From Alkalimonas amylolytica (GTDB taxonomy: Bacteria > Pseudomonadota > Gammaproteobacteria > Enterobacterales > Alteromonadaceae): DNA of 64,000 bases. How positions within the stretch are numbered: position 1 is the first letter of the stretch; each line of letters opens with the position of its first letter. Below are positions 11,639-20,760 of the stretch, piece after piece. The notes under the pieces are model-generated. The model saw only the letters and a list, made by a program, of their open reading frames with translations. It ran no database searches and was not told where the DNA came from. Both the position numbers and the translations under genes were made by a program. Where the stretch lies: contig NZ_FNRM01000001.1 of the NCBI RefSeq assembly GCF_900107845.1, positions 491,209-555,208 of the forward strand. Direction: 5' to 3'.

Positions 11639-12610
11639 ATGTTACCAGAGCAGATCCGGCAGTTATCTCAGGACGATATGACTGCAGTCAATCAACATAT
11701 TTTTTCCCAGCTGACATCGGATGTAGCTTTAATTAACCAGCTAGGCATTTACATCGTCAATAGCGGCGGCAAACGACTACGTCCATTACTTACCACGCTC
11801 GCTGCCCGCGCAGTCGGTTATCAGGGACAGGATCATATCACTCTGGCGACCATCATTGAGTTTATTCATACTGCTACCCTGTTGCACGACGATGTGGTGG
11901 ATGAATCCACTCTTCGGCGCGGTAAAGAAACCGCCAATGCCGTGTTTGGCAATCAGGCCAGCGTGCTGGTCGGTGATTTCCTCTATACCCGTGCGTTTCA
12001 GTTGATGGTATCGCTAAGACGTATGGAGGTGATGTCCATTCTGGCCGATGCCACCAATAAGATCGCTGAGGGTGAAGTATTGCAGCTGATGAACGTACAC
12101 GATGCTGACACCAGCGAAGACAGCTACCTGCAGGTCATTTACTGCAAAACGGCCAAGCTGTTTGAAGCCGCCACCGAGCTGGCTGCGATTTTGGCGGACC
12201 AACCTGACGCAGTGGTAAAGGCCATGCGCGCTTATGGCGTGCATCTTGGCACCGCGTTTCAGCTAATTGATGATGTGCTGGATTATCAGGCTGATCAGGC
12301 TGAACTTGGCAAAAACATTGGCGATGACCTTGCTGAAGGGAAGCCAACTCTGCCATTGATCCATGCGCTGAAACATGGCAATGCGGAGCAGCAAGCCCTT
12401 ATTCGCAGTGCCATTATCGATGGCAATGGCCTGCAGCATTTGGATGCCATTATGGCTGCAATGCAGCAAACGGATGCTTTTGGCTACACCCGCCGTAAAG
12501 CTGAGCAGGAAGCACAGAAAGCCAAGCAGGCGTTGGATGCTCTTTCCGACAATCCTTTCAAAGCAGCCTTGTTGCAGCTGGCTGATTTATCGGTCGGACG
12601 TTCCAGTTAA
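11639..12610 (+). CDS. ispB: Octaprenyl diphosphate synthase
   Basis: Makes the long polyprenyl side chain of ubiquinone by adding isopentenyl units to farnesyl diphosphate. The 323-aa trans-prenyltransferase has the first aspartate-rich motif in 'LLHDDVVDES', the second in 'LIDDVLDYQAD', and the 'GGKRLRP' substrate loop. I take the ATG at 11639; the TTG immediately before it is in frame but is not needed. It sits opposite rplU-rpmA as in E. coli. Confidence 0.96.
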   Translation: MLPEQIRQLSQDDMTAVNQHIFSQLTSDVALINQLGIYIVNSGGKRLRPLLTTLAARAVGYQGQDHITLATIIEFIHTATLLHDDVVDESTLRRGKETANAVFGNQASVLVGDFLYTRAFQLMVSLRRMEVMSILADATNKIAEGEVLQLMNVHDADTSEDSYLQVIYCKTAKLFEAATELAAILADQPDAVVKAMRAYGVHLGTAFQLIDDVLDYQADQAELGKNIGDDLAEGKPTLPLIHALKHGNAEQQALIRSAIIDGNGLQHLDAIMAAMQQTDAFGYTRRKAEQEAQKAKQALDALSDNPFKAALLQLADLSVGRSS

Positions 12611-12654
12611 AAAATATCGGCCTTTGCTGGCAATTGCCAAATTAAGACTATACT

Positions 12655-12686
12655 GAAACAAAGAGCTAAGCCCAGCTCTTTGTTTC
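12655..12686 (+). terminator. Perfect 13-bp hairpin between ispB and the DUF3718-like gene
   Basis: A 13-bp perfect stem (12655-12667 and 12674-12686) with a 6-base loop. The 3' arm is T-rich but no long U-run follows. It is probably the ispB terminator. Because it ends only 27 bases before the next start codon it could also act in that gene's 5' leader. Confidence 0.55.
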
Positions 12687-12713
12687 CCCATTCAATTTGA
12701 TGAGATGCCCATC

Positions 12714-13067
12714 ATGAAAAAAGCAATCTTTGCCTTAGCCCCCTTGTTACTATCCGGTATGACCTTAGCGGATCCTCAAGCCGAGATGGTTTGCAGCATG
12801 GTGCAACAAGATGACCGAAACCAGATGCGTCGTTATCTGTCTGACAACCGATTGAACTTACGCAATATATACGATGGGATCCGTTGCAACGACGAGACCT
12901 TATTGCAATTTGCCATGCGTAATGAGTCATTTGAAATAGGCAGTTTCATTGTGAAACAGATGCGCTCTGCTGCACTAGAGCAGGCAGGCTATATCGAGTG
13001 GGCCAATAACAACGGCCTGGGTCACTCACCGCTGGTCAATGAAGTTCGCACCCGAATTGGTCAATAA
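12714..13067 (+). CDS. Small exported DUF3718-like protein, copy 2
   Basis: 117-aa exported protein with signal peptide 'MKKAIFALAPLLLSGMTLA'. Its mature part shares with the 8562-8936 product the aligned blocks 'DDRNQMRRYLSDNRLNLRN', 'IYDGIRCN' and 'IEWANNNGLG', plus two Cys at equivalent places. Function unknown. An ATG at 12705 would add three residues; 12714 gives the better signal peptide and matches the paralogue's start. The two copies lie 3.8 kb apart in opposite orientation, so this is not a recent tandem duplication. Confidence 0.78.
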   Translation: MKKAIFALAPLLLSGMTLADPQAEMVCSMVQQDDRNQMRRYLSDNRLNLRNIYDGIRCNDETLLQFAMRNESFEIGSFIVKQMRSAALEQAGYIEWANNNGLGHSPLVNEVRTRIGQ

Positions 13068-13072
13068 GAAGT

Positions 13073-13102
13073 ATCGCTGGCCGAGGCTCCTCGGCCAGCG
13101 AT
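13073..13102. terminator. GC-rich hairpin between convergent genes
   Basis: Arms 13073-13086 and 13089-13102 are perfectly complementary over 14 bases, with effectively a 4-base loop. It lies between the convergent DUF3718-like gene and lysS. It has no U-tract on either strand, so it may act as a weak or Rho-assisted terminator. Confidence 0.6.
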
Positions 13103-13109
13103 AAGGCAG

Positions 13110-14627
13110 TTATTTCGCCTCTGGCCGCATATGTGGAAACAGGATTACATCGCGGATCGAAGGTGCATCGGCCAGTAGCATCACCAAACGATCGATCCCA
13201 ATGCCCTGGCCTGCAGTCGGCGGTAAGCCATGCTCCAGTGCAGTGACAAAGTCCTCGTCGTAAAACATGGCTTCATCATCACCGGCATCTTTTTGTTTCA
13301 CCTGCTCAAGGAAACGCTCGGCTTGATCTTCGGCATCGTTTAACTCGCTAAAACCATTCCCTAGCTCACGGCCACCAATAAAGAATTCGAAGCGGTCAGT
13401 TATGTCCGGGTTATGATCGTTGCGCCTTGCCAGTGGGGACACTTCCGCCGGGTATTCGGTAATAAAGGTTGGATGACGCAGCTTGGTTTCTACCAGCTCG
13501 TCAAACACTTCCATCAGAATACGACCGTGGCCATAGTTGGCTTTCACTTCAATGCCAAGGCTTTTCGCCAGTTCAGCGACCGCTTCACGGCTTGCCAGCT
13601 GCTCTTTGCTTACCGTCGGGTTGTAGTGCAAAATAGACTCAGTAACCGACATGCGGGCGAACGGCTTGCCGAAATCGAAGACTTCGCCCTGATACGGTAC
13701 TTCGGTCGTGCCCAAAATATCCAGTGCCAGGCCCCGGAACAACTTTTCCGTTAAGTCCATTAAGTCGTTGTAATCGGCATAAGCCCAGTAAAATTCCAGC
13801 ATGGTGAATTCTGGGTTATGGCGGGTCGACACCCCTTCATTACGGAAGTTACGGTTCAGCTCAAATACTTTTTCAAAACCACCTACCACCAGCCGCTTTA
13901 AATACAGCTCGGGGGCGATACGCAAAAACATTTGCATATCCAGTGCATTGTGATGTGTTTCAAACGGCCGCGCTGAGGCGCCGCCCGGAATGCCTTGCAA
14001 CATTGGCGTTTCCACTTCAAGAAAACCTTCATCGTTGAAAAAGCGACGGATATAGGCCACCGTTTTACTGCGCACCAAAAAGGTTTTACGCGATTGCTCG
14101 TTCGAAATTAAATCCAGATACCGTTGACGATAACGGGCTTCATTATCGGTTAAACCATGGAATTTATCTGGCAGCGGCCGCAGAGCTTTGGTCAGCAAGC
14201 GGATATCCGTCAGCCACACCGTTAACTCACCGGTTTGGGTTTTAAACAAGTGGCCGCTGGCACCGATAATATCGCCCAGATCCCACTTTTTAAATTGCTC
14301 GTTGTACACACCTTCTGGCAAGCTGTCTCGGGCGACGTAGAGTTGAATTTTGCCACCCATATCCGCAATGGTGGTAAAGCTGGCCTTGCCCATGATGCGC
14401 CGGGTCATGATACGACCACCCAGGCTAACGGTGATTTTTTGTTCTTCCAGCGCTTCCTTGCTCAGGTGCCCATAGGTGGCAATCACATCGCTGGAAATAC
14501 TGTCGCGCCGAAAATCGTTCGGGAACATAAAACCGTCTTCGCGCAGTGCCGCTAATTTATGTTTTCGCTCAGCAATCAGCTTGTTAACGTCCTGAATTTC
14601 GTTATCTTGATTCTGCTGTTCGGCCAT
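13110..14627 (-). CDS. lysS: Lysyl-tRNA synthetase (class II)
   Basis: Charges tRNA-Lys. The 505-aa product has an N-terminal OB-fold anticodon-binding domain (about 55-160, including '[14 protein letters not shown]'), then the class II core with motif 2 '[20 protein letters not shown]' and motif 3 '[10 protein letters not shown]'. The ATG at 14627 ('MAEQQNQD') has an AGGA ribosome-binding site 7 bases upstream and gives exactly the E. coli length; a start 6 codons earlier is less likely. prfB precedes it, the conserved prfB-lysS pair. Confidence 0.97.
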   Translation of the reverse strand: MAEQQNQDNEIQDVNKLIAERKHKLAALREDGFMFPNDFRRDSISSDVIATYGHLSKEALEEQKITVSLGGRIMTRRIMGKASFTTIADMGGKIQLYVARDSLPEGVYNEQFKKWDLGDIIGASGHLFKTQTGELTVWLTDIRLLTKALRPLPDKFHGLTDNEARYRQRYLDLISNEQSRKTFLVRSKTVAYIRRFFNDEGFLEVETPMLQGIPGGASARPFETHHNALDMQMFLRIAPELYLKRLVVGGFEKVFELNRNFRNEGVSTRHNPEFTMLEFYWAYADYNDLMDLTEKLFRGLALDILGTTEVPYQGEVFDFGKPFARMSVTESILHYNPTVSKEQLASREAVAELAKSLGIEVKANYGHGRILMEVFDELVETKLRHPTFITEYPAEVSPLARRNDHNPDITDRFEFFIGGRELGNGFSELNDAEDQAERFLEQVKQKDAGDDEAMFYDEDFVTALEHGLPPTAGQGIGIDRLVMLLADAPSIRDVILFPHMRPEAK

Positions 14628-14667
14628 TTTCGATTCCTGAGTCATGTAAGTTATAGCGTAATTGAAC

Positions 14668-15766
14668 TTATAAGCCGGCTTTTAAGCTGGCTTCGATAAA
14701 TTTATCCAGATTGCCGTCCAGCACCGCCTGGGTATTGCGGGTCTCAACACCGGTCCGTAAATCTTTAATGCGGGAGTCATCCAGCACATAGGAGCGGATC
14801 TGGCTGCCCCAGCCGATATCCGACTTGCTGTCTTCCAGCGCCTGCTTCTCAGCATTTTGTTTTTGCAGCTCCAGCTCGTACAGCTTGGCGCGCAGTTGCT
14901 TGAAGGCATTGTCACGGTTTTTGTGCTGCGAACGATCACTTTGGCACTGCACGACTGTATTGGTCGGTAAGTGGGTGATCCGAATGGCCGAGTCGGTACG
15001 GTTGACATGCTGACCACCGGCACCTGAGGCTCGGTAGGTATCAATGCGCAAATCGGCCGGATTGATTTCAATCTCGATATCATCGTCAATTTCCGGCGCC
15101 ACAAACACCGAAGCAAAAGACGTATGGCGACGATTGCCAGAATCAAACGGGCTTTTACGCACCAGCCGGTGTACACCGGTTTCAGTGCGCAGCCAACCGT
15201 AAGCGTATTCACCACTGAACTTGATGGTACAGCCTTTAATACCTGCTACATCACCATCGGTGACTTCGTACAGTTCCGGATGAAAGCCTTTGTCTTCGCC
15301 CCAGCGCAGGTACATCCGCATCAGCATGCTGGCCCAATCCTGTGCTTCGGTACCACCCGAGCCCGACTGAATATCCAGATAGCAGTCGGATGCATCGTGC
15401 TTACCAGAGAACATACGGCGAAACTCCAGCAACTCAAGCTGTTGTATCAAATCGGCCAGCTCTGTCTTGGCTTCTTCAAAGGTATCCTCGTCGTCGGCTT
15501 CCACCGCCAGCTCCACCAGGCCTGCCACATCCTGCACGCCTTGTTCCAGCTTCTGGATGGTGCTGACCACTTGTTCCAGTGCTGAACGCTCTTTGCCAAG
15601 CGCCTGGGCTTTTTCCGGCTCATTCCAGATGGCTGGGTCTTCCAGTTCGCGACTTACTTCTTCCAGGCGTTCTTGCTTGGTATCGTAGTCAAAGATACCC
15701 CCGAAGCACAGCAGTGCGCTCGGTAACGTCTTTGATACTCTGGTGGACTGGGTTGACTTCAAACAT
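14668..15766 (-). CDS. prfB: Peptide chain release factor 2 (programmed +1 frameshift)
   Basis: Recognises UGA and UAA stop codons and triggers peptide release. Translation starts at the ATG at 15766-15764 ('[14 protein letters not shown]') and runs 25 codons to an in-frame UGA at 15691-15689. It must then shift +1, skipping base 15691, to continue '[11 protein letters not shown]'. The joined product is 365 aa, the same as E. coli RF2. The anticodon-mimic 'SPF' and the catalytic '[10 protein letters not shown]' are present. An unshifted long frame that extends further upstream (to 15816) has an N-terminus unrelated to RF2 and is not real. Expression is autoregulated: low RF2 favours the shift. 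Confidence 0.97.
15688..15703 (-). promoter_or_regulatory. prfB: prfB programmed frameshift site
   Basis: On the minus strand the bases read CGGGGG TAT CTT TGA C: a Shine-Dalgarno-like G-run three bases before the slippery CUU, followed by the UGA-C stop context. This is the canonical bacterial prfB recoding element. Confidence 0.97.
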
Positions 15767-15848
15767 GGACACTGAACCTTGCTACGGCAACAAAAAATTG
15801 GCGTGGATTGTAGCAAATTTCCACGTCAAGGGCAGTAGTTTTCGCCGT

Positions 15849-17573
15849 TTATACGGCCATCATATGCCGTACCAGCAATTGCAGGTTTTGTTGCTGGCGA
15901 AATTCGTTCACATCCAGCTGATACGCCAGCCGAACCCGCTGCACATTCACATCAGGCCAGCTGCTGCGATCGGCATTGAACCAGATAGCATCCACTAATT
16001 GACCTGAGCTATGCTGCAACATCAATTTCAGGTGCTTATCGGCCAGCACTTTTTGTTGCAGCAGGCGAAAATCGCCCTCGAACACTGGCTCCGGGAAGGC
16101 TTGCCCCCAGGGACCCGCCTGTTGCAGCAACTCGGCAAAGTCGAGCGCCAGGCAATCCTGTGGCAACTCACCGTCGGTCAACAGCTCCGCCAGCAACAGC
16201 TCATCGCTGACCCAGCGACTGGCTACATAATCAAGTGCCAATTGAAAGGTTTCCAGCCGGTCGGCATCAATGGTTAAACCCGCTGCCATGGCATGGCCGC
16301 CAAACTTTTTCAGCAAGCCCGGATACTGACTGGCGATGGCTTCGAGCATATCGCGGATATGCAGCCCAGGAATGGATCGGGCCGATCCTTTTAATTCACC
16401 GGCATCGCCCTCGGCAAACACGATGACTGGCCTGTGGTACTGCTCTTTGATGCGGCCAGCTAAAATCCCAATCACCCCCTGGTGCCAATCGGCCTGATAC
16501 AAGCACAAACAGGCAGGCAGCTCCGCTTGCTGCAAGGACAACTGACGCAAAAATTGCTGCGCTTCCAACTGCATACTCTGCTCGATAGCCCGTCGCTCCA
16601 CATTCAGCTCATCCAACCGGGCAGCCAGCTCGCGGGCTTGCCCAAGCTCAGGAGCCAGCAGGCAACTGATGCCAAGCGACATATCATCCAGCCGGCCAGC
16701 GGCATTTAGCCTGGGAGCCAGTGCAAAGCCAAAGTCGCTGGCAGTCAGCCGGCTGGCAGTGCGGTTAGCCACATCCATCAGCGCCTGAATACCAGGCCGA
16801 CAGCGGCCAGAGCGAATACGTTGCAGGCCCTGGTGCACTAAAATGCGGTTGTTGCTATCCAGCGGCACTACATCAGCCACCGTACCCAGCGCAACCAAAT
16901 CCAGTAACTCAGCCAGATTGGGCTCTTGCAGGTCTTTTTCCTGAAAATAGTGCTGCTCGCGCAAACGGGCGCGTAAAGCCAACAGCAAGTAAAAAGCCAC
17001 GCCTACCCCGGCCAGGGCTTTGCTTGGGAAATCACAGCCCGGTTGGTTTGGATTGACGATGGCATCAGCAGCTGGCAACTCGCTGCCGGCCAGGTGGTGA
17101 TCGGTGACCAATACCTTTACCCCAGCGGCTTTTGCAAACGCAACCCCATCGATGGCAGAGATACCATTATCCACCGTAATAATTAGCTCTGCGCCCTGCG
17201 CCACGGCAAGCTCGGCAATTTCCGGGCTTAAGCCATAGCCATATTCAAAGCGGTTCGGTACCAGGTATTCCAGGTATTTAAAACCAAAGGCTTTTAAACC
17301 CGCCATCAATACCGCTGTGCTGGTGGCACCATCGGCGTCAAAATCACCGACAATCACAATATGCTGCTGGCTTTGCAGTGCCTCAATCAACAAATCACTG
17401 GCCTCGACCATGCCTTTTAAAAGCTGCCAAGGCAGTAAATCGGCCGCAGTGCGGCTGAGCTCTTTCACATCCCGCACACCACGGCTTAGATACAAACGTT
17501 GCAACACAGGATGCAAATCACCGGCTAAGGTCGCGGCTGGGACAGTGCGTTGGCGGAGCTGCTTAGTCGCCAT
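15849..17573 (-). CDS. recJ: Single-stranded-DNA-specific exonuclease RecJ
   Basis: 5'-to-3' ssDNA exonuclease in recombination and mismatch repair. The 574-aa DHH-family enzyme shows motif I 'VGDFDADGATSTA', the namesake 'VTDHH' and the DHHA1 motif 'KFGGHAMAAGL'. The C-terminal OB-like region is intact. It begins 1 base after the dsbC stop and is followed by prfB, the same order as E. coli xerD-dsbC-recJ-prfB-lysS. Confidence 0.97.
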   Translation of the reverse strand: MATKQLRQRTVPAATLAGDLHPVLQRLYLSRGVRDVKELSRTAADLLPWQLLKGMVEASDLLIEALQSQQHIVIVGDFDADGATSTAVLMAGLKAFGFKYLEYLVPNRFEYGYGLSPEIAELAVAQGAELIITVDNGISAIDGVAFAKAAGVKVLVTDHHLAGSELPAADAIVNPNQPGCDFPSKALAGVGVAFYLLLALRARLREQHYFQEKDLQEPNLAELLDLVALGTVADVVPLDSNNRILVHQGLQRIRSGRCRPGIQALMDVANRTASRLTASDFGFALAPRLNAAGRLDDMSLGISCLLAPELGQARELAARLDELNVERRAIEQSMQLEAQQFLRQLSLQQAELPACLCLYQADWHQGVIGILAGRIKEQYHRPVIVFAEGDAGELKGSARSIPGLHIRDMLEAIASQYPGLLKKFGGHAMAAGLTIDADRLETFQLALDYVASRWVSDELLLAELLTDGELPQDCLALDFAELLQQAGPWGQAFPEPVFEGDFRLLQQKVLADKHLKLMLQHSSGQLVDAIWFNADRSSWPDVNVQRVRLAYQLDVNEFRQQQNLQLLVRHMMAV

Positions 17574-17574
17574 A

Positions 17575-18282
17575 TCAGTTCGTCAACTGCTGAACCAAGG
17601 CTGCTACTGGCTGATAGCCTGGGATCATCTGGCCAGTCGGCAACAAAATCGCAGGGGTACCAGTGACACCAAAGGCCTGTCCCAACTGGTAGTGGTTAGC
17701 AACCGGGTTACGGCACTCAATGGCACTCACTGAACGGCCTGCTTTGGCTCTGTCCATGGCACTGTTTTTATCGCGCGAACACCAGATAGCTTCAAGCTCT
17801 TTGCCGGTATCCGATCCAAGGCCACCACGAGGGAAAGCCAAATAACGTACCGTGATGCCCGCTTTGTTGTAATCGGCAATTTCCTGATGCAGACGACGGC
17901 AATAGCCACAGCTGGGATCGGTAAAGACGGTTACCACATGGCGCTCATTTTTGGCTTTGTACTCAATGTAATCGCTGTGCTGCTCAAGCTGCCGCTGACG
18001 AAATGGCCGCATTTGCTGCTCGTTGACCAATTGGCGGTTTTGAATATCAAATACGTTGCCTTCAAAAAAGAAGTTGCCGTCGTTGCTGACAAAAAACAGC
18101 CCGCGATTGGTAAACACTTGCACTAATCCATCCACTGGTGATGGCGACATCGAATCGACCTGCAAGCCAAGCTGGGTCAATTGACGGCTGATGTTGGCTT
18201 CATCATAAGCAGAGGTCACTTCTGCCAGCGTTGCACTGCTCCACAAGCCAAGTGCTGCAAGTAAGATTGAAAATCGAAACAT
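17575..18282 (-). CDS. dsbC: Thiol:disulfide interchange protein DsbC
   Basis: Periplasmic disulfide isomerase. The 235-aa product has a signal peptide (about 1-20, ending 'SSATLA'), an N-terminal dimerisation domain, a linker, and a thioredoxin domain with the active site Cys125-Gly-Tyr-Cys128 and the cis-Pro segment 'GVTGTPAI'. An 'aggaag' ribosome-binding site precedes the ATG. Plausible clients here include LptD and the Cys-containing DUF3718-like proteins (inference). Confidence 0.96.
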   Translation of the reverse strand: MFRFSILLAALGLWSSATLAEVTSAYDEANISRQLTQLGLQVDSMSPSPVDGLVQVFTNRGLFFVSNDGNFFFEGNVFDIQNRQLVNEQQMRPFRQRQLEQHSDYIEYKAKNERHVVTVFTDPSCGYCRRLHQEIADYNKAGITVRYLAFPRGGLGSDTGKELEAIWCSRDKNSAMDRAKAGRSVSAIECRNPVANHYQLGQAFGVTGTPAILLPTGQMIPGYQPVAALVQQLTN

Positions 18283-18321
18283 GATGCTTCCTGTACTCTA
18301 AGTTAATCCCAACGCTGATAG

Positions 18322-19221
18322 TTAACCGCGAGGGTGATGTTGTTGATGCAAGTCCTTCAAGCGGGCCTGCGCGATATGGGTATAAATTTGGGTGGTTGAT
18401 AAATCGCTGTGCCCGAGTAACATCTGTACGACCCGTAAATCCGCACCATGATTCAGCAAATGCGTGGCAAAGGCATGACGCAAGGTATGCGGTGACAACG
18501 GGTTTTGAATGCCCGCTACCTTAGCGTAAAACTTGATCCGATGCCAGAAGGTCTGACGGGTCATTAACTGGCCACGGCTGCTCGGGAACAAGACCTCTGT
18601 CGGCTGATTTAGCAAATCGGGCCTGGCTTCAGCTAAATAACGCTGCAGCCAGTCCATGGCTTCTTCGCCAATCGGCACCAGCCGCTCTTTTCGGCCTTTG
18701 CCCTGCACCAGCAAAACTCCCTGGCGTAAATTCAATTGCCGCAGGGTCAGCCCCACCAATTCGCTGACCCGAAGCCCCGCAGCATAGAGGACTTCGAGCA
18801 TGGCTTTATCACGAAGCCCTATGGTTGCGGTCAGATCGGGCGCGGCCAGCAAGGCTTCCACTTCAGCTTCCGACAAGCTTTTCGGCAGACTCAGTCCCAG
18901 CTTGGGATTCAGGGTTTGACTGAGCGGATGATCGGTACGCTGACCACTGTGCTGCAGCCAGCTGTAAAAACGCCTTAAGGCACTTAATAAACGCGAGGTG
19001 CTGCGTGCGCTGTATTGTTTATCCTGCCGATGCGCCAGATAAAACTCAATCTGCTCTGGCTGCGCCTGCAGCAAGTCTGTCCCCGCCTCATGCTCAGCCA
19101 AAAAAGCCGTGAACTGCCGGATGTCGCTGCTGTATGCACTGAGCGTATGAGCACTGGCGGCCGACTCCAGCCACAACTGCTGTAAAAATTGCTCGATCAA
19201 TGGATGCTCTGGCTGCGCCAC
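18322..19221 (-). CDS. xerD: Site-specific tyrosine recombinase XerD
   Basis: Works with XerC at dif to resolve chromosome dimers. The 299-aa product has a SAM-like core-binding domain (about 1-90) and a catalytic domain with Arg in 'AAGLRVSELVGL', Lys in 'GKGRKERLVP', the His/Arg of 'SPHTLRHAFATH', and the His and nucleophilic Tyr of 'LGHSDLSTTQIYTHI'. The C-terminal 'LKDLHQQHHPRG' is typical of XerD. The start codon is GTG. It belongs to a housekeeping operon and is not an integrase of a mobile element. Confidence 0.97.
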   Translation of the reverse strand: MAQPEHPLIEQFLQQLWLESAASAHTLSAYSSDIRQFTAFLAEHEAGTDLLQAQPEQIEFYLAHRQDKQYSARSTSRLLSALRRFYSWLQHSGQRTDHPLSQTLNPKLGLSLPKSLSEAEVEALLAAPDLTATIGLRDKAMLEVLYAAGLRVSELVGLTLRQLNLRQGVLLVQGKGRKERLVPIGEEAMDWLQRYLAEARPDLLNQPTEVLFPSSRGQLMTRQTFWHRIKFYAKVAGIQNPLSPHTLRHAFATHLLNHGADLRVVQMLLGHSDLSTTQIYTHIAQARLKDLHQQHHPRG

Positions 19222-19405
19222 CGCGATTCTGCTCTTGGATGAAAGACTTTCTCAACAATCAGTGTACCGCGAACAGCACCTCAGTTTCCATCCTGACAGC
19301 CGGTTTCTCACACAGACTTGCTCAGGTAAGTCTTACCTTGCTTTTGCCTGCGTGCCGCTTTTGCTACACTTGGCCCCTGTCTTGCCTGATCCGAGAACCT
19401 GACCC

Positions 19406-19921
19406 ATGCAGATTGGTCTTTTTTATGGCTCCACCACCTGCTACACCGAAATGGTGGCGGAAAAAATTCAGCAATTGCTGGGACCTGAGCTGGTCGCACT
19501 GCATAACCTGAAAGATACTCCACTGAGCCGGATGCAGGATTACGATATTCTGATCCTGGGCATTTCCACCTGGGACTTTGGTGAACTGCAGGAAGATTGG
19601 GAAGCCTGCTGGGCCGATATCGCCGGGCTGGATCTGAACGACAAAGTCATCGCGCTCTATGGCATGGGCGATCAGATTGGCTACACCGAATGGTTTCAGG
19701 ATGCGCTTGGCATGCTGCATCAGGCTATCAGCCACAACCGTTGCGATCGCATTGGTCTCTGGCCCAATCGGGGCTATGAATTCGAAGCCTCCAAAGCTTT
19801 AACCGACGATGGTCAATGGTTTTATGGCCTGGCACTGGATGATGAAAACCAGTACGAACTGACAGATGAACGCTTAAAGCAGTGGGTCGATCAGCTGCTG
19901 TCTGAGCTGGAAACGTTGTAA
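19406..19921 (+). CDS. fldB: Flavodoxin FldB
   Basis: Small FMN electron carrier, 171 aa. The phosphate-binding loop is '[18 protein letters not shown]' (note Cys in the loop, as in FldB rather than FldA) and the aromatic FMN-stacking stretches are '[14 protein letters not shown]' and '[13 protein letters not shown]'. It is divergent from xerD, which is the E. coli arrangement. Confidence 0.93.
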   Translation: MQIGLFYGSTTCYTEMVAEKIQQLLGPELVALHNLKDTPLSRMQDYDILILGISTWDFGELQEDWEACWADIAGLDLNDKVIALYGMGDQIGYTEWFQDALGMLHQAISHNRCDRIGLWPNRGYEFEASKALTDDGQWFYGLALDDENQYELTDERLKQWVDQLLSELETL

Positions 19922-19941
19922 TCGCTTGGGCAAAGCCCAGG

Positions 19942-20649
19942 CTAGAATTTCAGGTAAAAGTCTTTTAACAGCTGGCGGTAGGCCTTGGTATAGTGGCCAT
20001 CGGCTTGCTGAATGCACAAATGACTGTGCTCAGGCACCACCGGTTGCCGACTCAGCTGCACCAGGGCCCGACGCACTGCTTTGTGCGGATTGGGCTGTAC
20101 CTGGCATAAACACCGCAACTGCCAGCCACTCATCTCAGCCGCCTGCAACAGCAAGGGCAGGCCGTCAACCGGAATCACCAGGGCAAAATCTGCATCCTCG
20201 CTGGCCAATTGTGCGGCTTGTTGCATTAACTGTGGCCAGGGCAGGCTAGCGCTGTGGCGCGCCAGCTGGCGGGCTGGCTCCCTGGCTGGCAAAGCCTGAT
20301 GAAAATAAGGTGGATTGCTCAGCAGCAAAGAGTAACGCTCTGCCGGCTGATAGGTTAGAATATCCTGCTCAAACACCTGAATAGCGTCTGGCCAGGGGCT
20401 GGCAGCCACATTGATACGGCTTTGCTGCACCGCACCGGCATCCAGATCCAACGCGGTAATGGGCAGAAGACCCTGACTGCGCTGCGCCAGCATCAGGCTA
20501 AGAATGCCACTGCCGCAGCCAATATCCAGCAGGCTGCCGGTGGCAGGAATACGGGCCCAGGCCCCTAGTAAGAGTGCATCGGTGCCTACTTTCATCGCGC
20601 AGTGCTGATGACCGATGAAAAACTGTTTACATTGAAAACCTGCTGCCAT
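19942..20649 (-). CDS. trmN6: tRNA1(Val) (adenine-37-N6)-methyltransferase (YfiC/TrmN6)
   Basis: Class I SAM methyltransferase of 235 aa with the SAM loop 'LLDIGCGSGILSLMLAQ' and the N6-adenine catalytic motif 'LLSNPPYFHQ'. The N-terminal 'MAAGFQCKQFFIGHQHCAMKVGTD' region is typical of YfiC, which modifies A37 of tRNA-Val. A 'ggaggg' ribosome-binding site precedes the ATG. It is divergent from srmB, its usual neighbour. Confidence 0.93.
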   Translation of the reverse strand: MAAGFQCKQFFIGHQHCAMKVGTDALLLGAWARIPATGSLLDIGCGSGILSLMLAQRSQGLLPITALDLDAGAVQQSRINVAASPWPDAIQVFEQDILTYQPAERYSLLLSNPPYFHQALPAREPARQLARHSASLPWPQLMQQAAQLASEDADFALVIPVDGLPLLLQAAEMSGWQLRCLCQVQPNPHKAVRRALVQLSRQPVVPEHSHLCIQQADGHYTKAYRQLLKDFYLKF

Positions 20650-20716
20650 AATCCCTCCGGGGTGAAGTGTATCTGGCCGCAGTCACCTTGTCATCCGCCC
20701 GGCGGTTTTGCACCAA

Positions 20717-20747
20717 GAGCGGCTTTACACCATGAGCGGCTTTACAC
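20717..20747 (+). repeat. 14-bp tandem direct repeat upstream of srmB
   Basis: GAGCGGCTTTACAC occurs at 20717-20730 and again at 20734-20747, a 17-base period. The second copy ends 13 bases before the srmB ATG. It could be a regulator or RNA-binding site in the srmB leader, or a chance duplication. Confidence 0.6.
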
Positions 20748-20760
20748 AAGAGAGCAATGC

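Noticed and set aside
15691-15816. Upstream extension of the prfB frame giving a 382-aa protein
   Set aside because: The added N-terminus is unrelated to RF2. The true start and the +1 recoding site are visible in another frame and give exactly 365 aa.
18322-19221. Tyrosine recombinase as an integrase of a mobile element
   Set aside because: Its sequence and the fldB/dsbC/recJ neighbours identify chromosomal XerD. No attachment sites or phage genes are present.
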